Below are positions 35,701 to 47,200 of a stretch of 64,000 bases of DNA, piece after piece; the stretch's first letter is position 1; each line of letters starts with the position of its first letter. A program made the position numbers and the translations under genes. Origin of the DNA: Citrus sinensis (Eukaryota; Streptophyta; Magnoliopsida; Sapindales; Rutaceae); the NCBI RefSeq assembly GCF_022201045.2, contig NC_068564.1, forward strand, positions 31,401,001 through 31,465,000. Reading direction: 5' to 3'. The notes beneath the pieces are model-generated. The model had not been told where the DNA came from. It was given only the letters and a program-made list of their open reading frames with translations, and searched no databases.

Positions 35701-38700
35701 ACGGAGCTTCTTCCAAAAGCTTTTGGTTACGTCTCTGAATAAGTCATATTCAACAGCACTGGTCACTTCAATAAGCTAGTTTTCCAACAAGATGAAATGA
35801 CAAAAGTAATGATATGAGAAAAGAAAGAGCTCCCAAAAATAAAATAATTCTCAAGCCTGAAGGTTTTAATTCAAATATACAGAGTAGACACTTCACTTAA
35901 CACCAGAACATGCTTAGGGTTGTATGAGAACTCCAGGTAAATGAATGCAAGTCCATTCTTCTACAAGATGAAATAAGGGAGAAAAGCAGAATCTATTTTC
36001 ATTTTAATTAATCCACTTTATTTGGTCAAATATTGTACTCATGCCGAGTAATTTCAAGTAGTGGCTTGAAAATCATAATTTGATCTCTGTGTGTGTGTGT
36101 ATTTCAATTACCTGGATGCTGCAGTCACGTTCACCAAAGTGGACAACATTGCCATATTTATCAGCAAGAACCTGTAGTGACAAAATGATTCAGGATGATT
36201 TTTTACAGAATAAATTAGAAGAGAGGGGGAAAAAATGTTGTTCTACGCCAACAGTATGTTACAATTCAACATGAAAATGTGTTAACACCTTATACATTGA
36301 CGAGATTGAATACTACATGACTTTACTTCTTTTCCAATTCCAGTGATATAAAACTATTTTCAGTTTCTGAGGTACTCTATAATCAACTCAAATGAAAACT
36401 TTTGGTTTCATAATTGCCCATTTCACCCATATGCCACTATCATGAATGTGTACCCTTCTAGGGACAAAAGCATTTTTCAAAATTTGTCCTTTTGTGTAAA
36501 AACCTAACCCTGAGTAAGCCTGCTACAATGTTATTTGTCAGGAAGAAAACTCAGCTAAAATGTGTCCTCTAAGTTTCCTTAGAAGTAATCAATTTTTGGT
36601 CATTCTCTTTCTATGGCTTAGACTGTATAATTTCCGTAGGTCATTGGTGCAATTTTTTCAATAAAACGCTAATCACAAAGATAACACTTTAAGAACACTA
36701 ATTACCTGGAATTCAATATGTCTTGGATTTTGAACGTATTTTTCCAAATAAACTCCATCATTTCCAAATGCAGCGGCAGCTTCACTCTTAGCTTGCTGTG
36801 AAACAAATAAAATACACACAATCAACTTATAGCAAACATCACTCATACAATGCATATAAGCTTTTCTAGAAAACTGAAATAGTAAGATTTAAATGATATA
36901 AAATAAATTGAGCAAGTGGGATGGCAGTCACTGCTATGACATCAAAATTTGGAAAAATCGTATCCTTGTTCAACAAGAGTATCAGGTTCAATAAGAACAT
37001 GAATGAAACACTAACACATGGAAGCAAACTATTGGTACGGGCATGAGAACTTTCTTGAGCAAGAATCCGGACCGACTTCAAATTATACAACAGATCAAGT
37101 ATTAAATTAACTTTTTTTGGGGGTGGGGGGGGGGGGGGTGTTGCCATACTTCGCAATTTTGAGAAAGGAAGAAAATTACAGACATGAATATAGTCAAATA
37201 TTTGAATTGGTATTATTAAATAGAATTGATATTATCTCTTTCCAAGAGGCAAATGGCATAATTTGGAAATGCTACTTCATTCTTGGGAATTCATCTATCT
37301 TTGAAAGGGTAAAAAAAGTATATTTTTGTCATGTTTTTTTTTCTGGTTTTTCAGCTTTTAATTCTTTCCATCATTATTCCCTCTTAAAATTTTGAAAAAA
37401 TCATTAATATTATATCATACCCAATCCAACCCACATCAAAGTCTTTCCATCCTCCTAATACCTAAATTTAGCCATTTTTTTAAACAATCCTAGCATTAAA
37501 TCTCTTTGTTGGGCAACTAACATATTACAAAGATCCAGCATATTGGACCAGCATGTCTTCTACCACCAGAACAACTGGGTACTCGTAAGTAATAAGCAAG
37601 CAAATTGCATCAGCTACCAGTTTCATATCAAATAGGAAAAACATATGCTTGTTAATATAATGATATAAGCTCAATCCAAAAAGATTATACCCAAAAAAAA
37701 AAAGAAAGATATTCCCCTGCTGGACTTGGACACCTAGAAAACACTAAGACAAATTTTGCATGTTGGAAAAGAATTGTGCTTAACAGCTAGAGAGAAAATA
37801 TTACAAGAAATTGCAAAATAAATGGGAGTCCCTGGAATAACCTCATGGGAACAGCTCAAATTAAGGGCCAAACCTGAAGCAACTTAACAAATTCACCAGG
37901 TTCTTTAGCAAGACGCATTCCACGTCCTCCACCACCGGCAGTTGCCTAAAAAACATAAAACAGGTTTCAAATCAATGCAATTGAAAGAACTAAAGTTTGT
38001 CTTGTGTTTCATTTGATTGCTTATAAGTACTAAGAACAAGATCAGAAATTTGAGTCTCCGCAAATCCATTTCCACAAATCTCTCATAAGGTTTTACATTT
38101 TCTAGAATTTATCCTAACAAATGGAGTACTGATCAAGAACAATATATTTCAGAAAACACTGAAATCTATTCTGCATCAGTTATGTAGAGGCAATGGCTGT
38201 AGCCAGAACAAGGCACAAATTGTTCAGAGAGGAAACCACTGACCTTGATCATCACAGGAAATCCTAGCTCATCGGCTAGCTTGACTGCTTCTTCTGTGCT
38301 CTGTAATGACAATTAACACAACAATGTTAACCAAAAATATGCAAAATCACTTTTGTCACTATTTGGTGGAAAGTGTGATACCTGTAACAATCCATCACTA
38401 CCCGGGACAGTAGGAACACCTGCATTCTTCATTGTTTCCCTAGCAGTTGACTTGTCGCCCATAATGCGGATGCTGTCAGGCTGCCAAACCAAAAATTCAA
38501 ATGCTTTTTTATTTTAATTTTATTTACCAAATACAGGAGCAAGAGATACCTTTAAGCATCAGTTTTAGTAAATCCTTTATGAGCTAAACATGAATACAAA
38601 ATTCATTCCTGACACCAGCTTTGTTTTGTAGAATCCCCCCCCCCCCCCCCCCCATGCTCTCCATATTTAACTACTTACAAGATGTTTAACTCAGAATGCT

Positions 38701-39546
38701 ACATTAAACTAAATATGCTACATACTAATAATTTGAAATAACAATAGAGCAAATTTATTCAAAGAACAAGGAGTAATATTACATTTTCTATTGTCATTGT
38801 ATGGATCCCTGATTTTGATGACTTACATTGGGACCAATAAAGTTAATTCCGTGTTCTCTGCACATTTCAACAAAAACAGCATTCTCAGCAAGGAATCCAT
38901 ATCCAGGATGCAACATTGTACATCCTCGGCTAATAGCAGCAGACAGTACGTTTGGAATCAATAAATACCTGTTAAAAAAAAAAAAAGCCAAATGGATTTA
39001 AAAAAAAAAACTACACTCGAGACTCATGGAAAAGAACAAAATGATAGGGATGCATGCATGTGTGCATGTATGGACATCCCCACTTACGATTGGCTACTAG
39101 GAGCTTCACCAATGCAAACGGATTCATCCGCCAATTTAACATGAAGGGCATCCTTATCGATGGTGGAGTAAACAGCAACACAAGGTATCCCCATTTCATG
39201 AGCCGTCCTGATAACCCTCACAGCAATCTCTCCTCTATTGGCCACTAGGATTTTCTCCTGACGACACGTCACTTTGAGAGCTCCGCCGCCACTGCAACGC
39301 CTCTTTAACTTACCGCCAACTCCAGCCACTACTTGCCTCGGAAAGTTCACCGTCCTGCTCCCCACCATAAAGCTACATTGCGAACTTCTCAAAATCCCCT
39401 TGCCCCTCCCAACAAACAATCCCTGAAAAACCAATCGATCGATCAATCGATAATAAATTTACATGAACAAAGGGGTTGGAAATTAAAAAATGACGTACGG
39501 GAGAAGTGGTGGTGACAGATTTGGACATGGTCATGGAGGCGTCCAT
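32712..39546 (-). CDS. CAC2: Plastid acetyl-CoA carboxylase, biotin carboxylase subunit
   Basis: Sixteen exons on the minus strand, in gene order: 39499-39546, 39088-39422, 38827-38968, 38382-38480, 38244-38300, 37874-37945, 36706-36795, 36112-36171, 35549-35734, 35332-35424, 35153-35234, 34608-34714, 33627-33702, 33270-33316, 33100-33162, 32712-32768. They give 537 residues, the length I recall for the Arabidopsis protein. The enzyme carboxylates biotin on BCCP with ATP and bicarbonate, the first half-reaction making malonyl-CoA for plastid fatty-acid synthesis. Seen in the sequence: start [10 protein letters not shown], a basic transit region to about residue 70, [20 protein letters not shown], the ATP-grasp loop GGGGRGM (from 231), [35 protein letters not shown], and ECRINAEDP. 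All catalytic motifs are intact. Partners are BCCP and the alpha/beta carboxyltransferases; accD is normally plastid-encoded. Confidence 0.97.
37119..37138. repeat. Interrupted poly(G) tract preceded by poly(T)
   Basis: T7 at 37112-37118 is followed by G5, T and about 14 G, inside a CAC2 intron. Same arrangement as at 621-649. Confidence 0.9.
38635..38653. repeat. Poly(C) tract
   Basis: About 19 C in a CAC2 intron; in the transcript this is a G-run. Confidence 0.9.
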
Positions 39547-40181
39547 TGCGTGCGTAGAGGTAGGATCTGAATCCAAGCAAGAAAGCCACCAGCACAATGA
39601 GACTTGTGAGATTTTAGTTTGAGATTTTGAAGGGGCAGTTGGCGATGGAAACGAGGGGACTCACTGATTGAATGCTCCGCCTCTTTTGGTTGGAAACCAA
39701 AATGAATTTGGGCTTATGCTTACTCTTTTGCCTTACTCACACAGTCAGACTTTCTCTTCAGAGTCCATTTGGTCCAATCATATCATGCCACCTCATCTGC
39801 ATGCTTGTTGCCGTTGGGGCCCGCTTTTTTTTCTCATTTTTAAATGATTTCGGCAAAATTGAAGCTGTTTTGACTTTTATATGACTTGTATTGGCGTGTT
39901 GTAAATGAGTAGGAGTTTGTTGGGTAGTCTAACAAATACAAACTATCGATTCAGTAGAATTGTATATTGCTAAAAAATTGGATACTTTCTATGAATTGTA
40001 TTTTTTCTGAATTCTTATTAATCAATAATTTTAATAAAAAAAAGTTGAGAGAGATGGGCTTAAAGTTTAGTAAATAAATGAAAAAAAAATGCACTTGATT
40101 TACACAGAAAGAATTTCACTAGAGAAAATTTGAGAGCTTTCACTAGCGAAACAAATACGATGTTAAACTTAAATGGAAAAA

Positions 40182-40486
40182 GCTATTTACCCCGAATTTG
40201 TCCCTCGAATTTGCTCTTCGAAAGACAAAACGCACCGTTTAATAATTTGATTGCTATTTACTTTTGAAGCACGTGTTTTTTTAGTTGTTTTATGTAAAAA
40301 AAAAAGACAGTCAACGTGCAGCATTTATTTCATTTGCTGCGTTTCAGCTATGCGCACTTATTTCCTTTGCTTTGCTTTTGAAAGTAAAAGTGAAAGTTAA
40401 GTGGAAAGTAAATAAAGCAACACGTGTGGAGAGAAAAAACCAAACGATGCGTTTTGTTTTTCGAGACGCAAATTTGGGTAAATAGC
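40182..40486. mobile_element. MITE with long terminal inverted repeats and two G-boxes
   Basis: The left end (40182 on) reads GCTATTTACCCCGAATTTG and later AGACAAAACGCACCGTTT. The reverse complement of the right end (from 40486) reads GCTATTTACCCAAATTTG and later AAACAAAACGCATCGTTT. The two arms match over about 60 bases with few changes. The centre has no coding capacity. Each half carries a CACGTG core (40270-40275 and 40421-40426). The superfamily is not clear to me, since I see no obvious target-site duplication. Confidence 0.7.
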
Positions 40487-41784
40487 AGCACTCTAACGCT
40501 TCCTGCTCCCTTCTCTAAAGGATTTTGTACGAATCAGATCCTTAAATTCAGATTTTCATTAATTTTTAGCCCAAAGCGTTACTCGACTGGACTCCACTTT
40601 AGTTGGGCCACATTTTCTATTCGAATCTAATTTTTTATTTGACAGGGACTATTCGCACCTCTAGAATTTCTTATAAAACCCCCCGTTGTCAAGACCTATT
40701 TTCATTTTAGAAATATCCTTTTTCTATTTTTTCTTTCCTTTTCTTCTGTTCAACTCCAATTATAATTTCTAAATCAAAATTTTGAATGAACAAATCATAT
40801 ATGTTTAACTGAAAAAAATCATGTATATTTGAATTAATTAGAGTAAAAAGTGGACTTAGGTAGATAACTTTTAATTTTTTTAACATAAAAAAGGAAGAAA
40901 AATAAAAAAAAAATTCTTTTAAGATTATATGTTAAATTAAATATGAATGAGTCGAGTGATAAGAGTAAGAATTTATTAGTAGAATTACATTAATTAGAAT
41001 GCAAAGTGTTTGTAAAGAAACAATATATATATATGGAAAACAGTAGTGTAGTTGTAGAGGTGTAAATAGTTAAAGAAAGTATAGAAATCTAATTAAAGTT
41101 ATTATGTTCTTTAATATAATTAAGATAGAATAGGAGTTTTATAAGGTTTATGAAAGGGTGTCAATAATCCAACTGTTTTTCTTTAAGAAGGTGAAAATCT
41201 TAAATAATTAAACCACTTACATTACATATATAGAAAGTCATCATTTAGAATCATTCTCATCATATACGATGAATTTGAAAACTTTTTAATGAAATTTGAA
41301 TTTATTAATTATGTATGCTCTCGTCCAACCCTTTTGTCTACAAATCAAATATCTAATATAGTTTAAACGCGTGCAATGTATCCAATCTAGTTCACACACT
41401 ATACTCCTCATTTTTTTTTCCTTGTGAAACCGCATTTGTAAATCATATTCATAGTTTTTGACGAACATCTTTTTAATTCCAAAAAATAAGCCTACTTGGT
41501 GAGTTGTTCTCGTTCTCGTTCACATAAGTCGTCATGCACTTGGGTGGAGGGAGGAATTGTCAAAGAGACGATGTGAAAGTGATATAGCTTTAGTGGTGCA
41601 TGACATGTAAAAACTTGTGTACGTAATTTTGCATTGACAAAAGAAGAAACCAACAAGGGTTTACTTGTTCGTAATTAATTAAGAATAGAGCCGTCCAAAG
41701 TTATTGATTATTGGAGGCTTTAGTTTGACGCTAAGCAAGTTGGGATTAATAAGAGAAATGAAAGTTTACCTTGAGAGGCATTAC

Positions 41785-41894
41785 ACCTAACCACAACAAC
41801 TACAAAATCTGACTCCTCCTACCTTGTTTTCAAAAAAGCCAATGGATTTTTTTTTGAAACCATTGGGCACCGACCATCTCAAGTCCCACCAACC
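41785..41894 (+). promoter_or_regulatory. AC elements (MYB sites) of the C4H promoter
   Basis: ACCTAAC (AC-III type) at 41785-41791 and ACCAACC (AC-II type) at 41888-41894 lie 188 and 85 bases upstream of the C4H start codon; a near match TCCTACC sits between them at about 41818. AC elements are the known binding sites of R2R3-MYB factors that co-activate PAL, C4H, 4CL and other phenylpropanoid genes. Confidence 0.65.
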
Positions 41895-41908
41895 ACCATC
41901 TCCATTCA

Positions 41909-41915
41909 TATATAA
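41909..41915 (+). promoter_or_regulatory. TATA box of C4H
   Basis: TATATAA lies 58 bases before the start codon and 15 bases after the AC-II element. Transcription would start near 41940, giving a short 5' UTR. Confidence 0.6.
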
Positions 41916-41972
41916 TCCCATGCTTCCCTCCTTCAACATTCAAAATTAATCAAACACGTCCTCTCTTCAAAC

Positions 41973-43726
41973 ATGGCAAATCTTGTTACAATTTCATTCT
42001 TTAGCATCCTTCTCACAATCTCACTGCTTTCGTTCAACAAATCTTTAAATCTTATATCAATCACTCTCCCTCTTGTTCCTCTTATTGCATACGTTTTGAA
42101 ATCCTTTTTAAAATCTTCGAAAGCCTTTTACCCTCCAACTCCTATCTCTATCCCAATATTTGGCAATTGGCTCCAAGTTGGCAATGACCTTAACCACAGG
42201 TTACTAGCATCAATGGCACAAATTTACGGCCCCGTATTCCGTCTAAAACTTGGTTCAAAAAATTTAATAGTGGTATCAGAGCCAGACCTAGCTACCCAAG
42301 TACTACACACGCAAGGTGTAGAATTCGGATCCCGCCCACGCAACGTGGTTTTCGATATTTTCACGGGCAATGGACAGGACATGGTGTTCACTGTTTATGG
42401 TGAGCATTGGCGCAAAATGCGTAGGATTATGACACTGCCATTTTTCACCAATAAAGTTGTGCACAATTACAGTGACATGTGGGAGCAGGAAATGGACCTA
42501 GTGGTGCATGACTTGAAAAATGATTATGAGAGTGTGAGCACAAAAGGGATTGTTATTAGGAAGCGTTTGCAGCTCATGCTATACAATATTATGTATAGGA
42601 TGATGTTTGATGCAAAATTTGAGTCACAAGAGGATCCTTTGTTCATTGAAGCAACTAGGTTTAATTCTGAAAGGAGTCGGTTGGCTCAAAGTTTTGAGTA
42701 CAATTATGGAGATTTTATTCCTTTGCTCAGGCCATTTTTAAGAGGGTACTTGAACAAGTGCAGAGACTTGCAGAGTAGGAGGTTGGCTTTCTTTAACAAC
42801 AATTTTGTTGAGAAAAGAAGGTAAAAAACTCTTTTTTATTTTAAAAACATGCGAACATTTGCACATGGGAACTCTTTTCATTTTTTTGGCTTTTTAATAT
42901 TCTCAAAAGGATATTAGTGTACATACTTGATAATTCTAATTTGCATTTTCTTTTTTCTTGCAGGAAAATCATGGCTGCCAATGGAGAGAAGCACAAGATA
43001 AGCTGCGCCATTGATCACATAATTGATGCTCAAATGAAAGGGGAGATCACTGAAGAAAATGTTATTTACATTGTTGAGAACATAAATGTGGCGGCAATAG
43101 AAACAACACTATGGTCCATGGAATGGGCAATAGCTGAGTTAGTCAATCACCCAGAGGTTCAACAGAAGATCCGTCGTGAAATCTCGACAGTCCTTAAAGG
43201 AAATCCGGTCACAGAATCAAACCTGCATGAATTACCGTACCTGCAAGCCGCAGTAAAAGAGGTACTAAGATTACACACTCCAATTCCGTTGTTGGTGCCA
43301 CATATGAATCTAGAAGAAGCAAAACTTGGAGGCTTCACAATTCCTAAAGAGTCCAAAATTGTGGTGAATGCATGGTGGCTAGCAAACAACCCCAAATGGT
43401 GGGAAAAACCTGAGGAGTTTCGGCCAGAGAGATTCTTGGAAGAGGAATGTAATATTGATGCTGTTGCTGGTGGTGGCAAAGTTGACTTCAGGTACTTGCC
43501 TTTTGGCGTGGGAAGGCGAAGCTGCCCTGGAATCATACTTGCATTACCAATCTTGGGGCTTGTGATTGCAAAACTGGTGACATCTTTTGAGATGAAAGCT
43601 CCACAAGGGATAGATAAGATTGACGTGAGTGAAAAAGGAGGCCAATTCAGCTTGCACATTGCAAATCATTCAACTGTTGTCTTCGATCCGATAATGGAAT
43701 CACTTTCCCAACCAATGCCACAGTAA
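41973..43726 (+). CDS. C4H: trans-Cinnamate 4-monooxygenase, class II (cytochrome P450 CYP73A)
   Basis: Two exons: 41973-42820 and 42964-43726, coding for 536 residues. The enzyme hydroxylates cinnamate to p-coumarate with NADPH-P450 reductase at the ER, the second step of the phenylpropanoid pathway. P450 motifs seen: proline hinge [20 protein letters not shown]-helix AAIETT (about 326-331), ExxR as EVLR (382-385), PERF (437-440) and the heme loop [10 protein letters not shown] with Cys470. The C-terminal NHSTVVFDP is typical of CYP73A. The N-terminus is longer than in class I enzymes, with two hydrophobic stretches ([13 protein letters not shown] and [16 protein letters not shown]), and matches the class II group known from Citrus, bean and other species. 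There is one intron. Intact AC elements and a TATA box lie upstream. Confidence 0.97.
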
Positions 43727-44254
43727 CTTCTCTTCAGAATGTTTCACGTGTTTACATCATCAGACTATTGAATAAATAATTGTTTTGAGTAAGTAGAGAT
43801 GAATGTTACCAATTGTCCCATCACATGTATTTCCATTTTTCACTCCAAATCTGCGTTAAGTAGATAATTCCAGCAAAGGAAACCTTTTCTCGCTTCACAA
43901 GTTGGGAAATTAAGATGACTAATTTTATTGGAAGATGGTAGAATCTACACTTTTTGTACACTCAATGGTCAAAAGTCAAAATTAGGCCATACAAACTTTG
44001 ATGCTTTTGCTTTCTACAATTCACCTGACCCGGAATACAATCAAGTGAAAGCAAAATGGTACCGACTAATCCACTAGTTTAAGGACATGCCGCACCTTCA
44101 CTAAACTTCAATTTCCAATTATAACCTTAAGTCCTTAATTTGCAGGCTGTAGCTTGTGTCGAATTTTGAGAAAGATGCGAATTATGAACAGAATCCCCAT
44201 AAACAATGTAATGTCCAAAAGCTGAAGAACTGTTAGCATTTTGGTAGGCTACTG
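43727..44254. other. 3' regions of convergent C4H and ARF genes
   Basis: This 528-base gap lies between two converging stop codons and should contain both 3' UTRs. No further gene or repeat is seen. Confidence 0.6.
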
Positions 44255-47200
44255 TTAAGCATTCCCATTATCGGAGCTGCTACAGGCTTGATGGGGAAGG
44301 ACAGAATTTCCAAAATCTCCATCCAAGCTCATCTGCTGTACTTCTTGTGGAGATAAAATCTTTATGCAACGGACACAATTCACAAACTCCCTGAAAAATC
44401 CCAAACCAAACAATGTATTAGGCAACCCAAGTTTATTGACATATGGATTGGAAATCAGTCGCAAAGATTTCAATATAGAGGTTTTTGGTCAAACAATACT
44501 ACGACATGTAACAGTAAGAAGAAATTTTCTCAGTTTAGAATGTATCTCAAAAGTTCAAGATCAGGTTCCAGAAATATGATAAATAGGGACAAAGCAAGAA
44601 CAATACAGGTTTAAAAATGGAAAATAATAATAATACTACGTTAGGAAGCTTGGAGCCTAGTAAATAAATCACCGAGGGCTGAACCTTGTCATACTTCAAT
44701 AGAATCAAACTATAGTTATTTGGTGGAGGGCTGCACTAATAAATATTACCCAACAATAATGAAAACTTAAGCATTAAAATTCATTTATTGGAAAGAAGCA
44801 AAGGGCTTACTTCCAAGGGTCGTCACCAACTAGCAGGACATCGTTCTCGTGATCCACATACACAAGCTTCCAGCCTATCCTTCCTCGATCTTCAAGTTGC
44901 CCCTCTATGCCAAACCTACGAGCAAGGTCTTGCTTGAGCTCATCATAACCTGAGTAACGTGTGATATCAATAGATCTTCCAACAGCTCCACGTTTGTACA
45001 CCTACAAAAATTGTACTTAATATAAGATCTTGACTATTTTAAATTTCAGTCTACTGAAATTCAATTCGAGAAAATCAAACCTTGGTATAAGTCCTCATTC
45101 TCTGTGGAAATTGGGGGGGCGGGGCCCAAGGACCTCCATTCAAGAAACTGCTGTCATTTATCGTGGAATCAATTGAATTAAATGCCATATCTGGAACTCC
45201 AAATGACTGCGAAACAATTGAGGATGACAGCTCCTGCTGAGCATCTTTTGAATTTTCATAGTTAGCAAGCATTGCTCCTGAAGAGATATTATTCGAGAAA
45301 TCCTTCCCCAATCCCATCATGCCCTTTGTAAGCAATGGATCAGGATTCATGGATCCCAACGGTCCATCAATGTTAGCCCCATATGGAATGTTACTCCTGG
45401 GATCAACCGGAACTTCCCCAACTTGACTTGTGTCTCTCAACGTTGACTGCAGATTGTAGGACAATGAGTTGTTGTTCTGCTGTAAATGGACATCATTCTG
45501 AGAAAGGCAAACTGAAGTTGTGGAAGATGATGTGTCCAAATAGTCTGTCTGTGTAGCTGCACCATTTAGGTATGTTTGTGGGGTAAAAAAACCTTGGTTC
45601 TGAGTCTTGGATATATTCACTGAAGGCTTCACATCGGACTTGTGCGGCAAATCTTTGACCAAGTTAGCATTAGATGGCATGGTTTCCAAAGCACTTGGAT
45701 TCAAAAGTGCGGAAGCAGATTGAGCCACTTCCTCTCCAATTCCAGCACTTCGGTGCGTCCGACTATTTATTGTTGGTTGAATCAAGCGTTGACAGTTGTT
45801 TGTGGAAGGTGAAGTGGAACAAGAAGGATTATCATCAGTAATCACAGACTGCCCTACTCCTGCAGCTCCTGTCAATGCACTGTTACCAGCAGTAGAAACT
45901 GGATTGATAATATGGGATGCAGGGAGCCCCATATGTCCGGGCATTTGAGGCAGTATGCCAGGTTGCTGTTGCTCGAGCTTCGGCTGCTGGGGAGGTTGGG
46001 AGAATTGAACATTGTTTAAGCTGCCACTATTTGCTATCTGCTGCGACATAATGTTTGACTGAGGAAGTGAGGTTGGTGTTACTTGATGCATTTCCAGCAT
46101 CTGTGTGGGTGTCCCAGATCTAGAGAAGCTCTGGGATGCATCTAAAAGCTGCCTTTGCTGATCTTGAAGTTGAATAAGTTGAGCAGGCTGTTGAAGTGCA
46201 GACTGTTGTGATAAAAGTGATTGCCGTTGTTGCTGAAGCTTCTGCAACAGATGCAGCTGAATCTGCTTGTCAGACATTTGTAAATTTTGGTTTATTGGAT
46301 CAGGAAGCTGGGTTTGCATAAGGTTTTGCTGTTGGTTCTGGCCCATTATGTGTTGTTGTTGCTGCTGCTGCTGCAGGTTTTGAGGAAGGTTTGCTGGAAG
46401 CTGAGGGTTTTGAATAGATGGCTGCTGCTGAAGAATATTACTAGTTTGGACAAGATTTTGAGGCTGAAGAACTTGAGCCTGAACTGGACCAGAGGGTAAA
46501 TTTTGAGTAATCATATTTTGCCTTGATTGTTGAGAAATATCACCCAGTGGCTGCTGCGGTAGAATATTTGACCCTAGTGGGTTCACAGTGGATGGCAGCT
46601 TCGCGAGCTGATCAATCTGCGGCACTTGCTGTGGCAGGCTCTGGCCAGTATACTGCAAGTTATTTTGCTGAGGCATTTGTGAAAGACCTCCATTGAGGTT
46701 TTGCAAAATGGACCCTGGTAAGGAATGCATGTAACTTGACTGCATGGCATTTGCCAGGGATGGATTTTGCTGCATGTTCATCCACTGGACCAAGCTTAGT
46801 CCAGGAAGAGACTGCGAATCCTTCACACCAAAATCATCACCGATCCATGGCATAGTCCTCTTGAATACGTTATCCAAATCAGATGCATCATCATCTGCAA
46901 TAGCATATAACCTAAGGTAAAATGTCTCATCAATACTATGGTTGCGAAATAAGCCCTTTCTTCGCTTTTATTGGACCGGAAAAAGATATTCTAATGCCAG
47001 GAATAGTGTAAGAAAGCATATTCAGGAGTAAATCATAAGCTTAGCACTCTGGCATTCTAAACCATTTCACAGACCAAATACATTTTAAGGTCAAACACTG
47101 CCAAAAGATGACAGACAGAGAGAATCTACGTTCAAAACCCTGTACAACTGCATTCAATGCAATCAGTTTATTCCATGCACATTTATGGTCCATTGAATGG

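Larger units (their letters stand above)
39547..41972. other. Intergenic region between divergent CAC2 and C4H genes
   Basis: About 2.4 kb that must hold the promoters of CAC2 (left) and C4H (right). It contains a 305-base inverted-repeat element (40182-40486) and the C4H promoter motifs listed separately. No other gene is supported. Confidence 0.6.
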
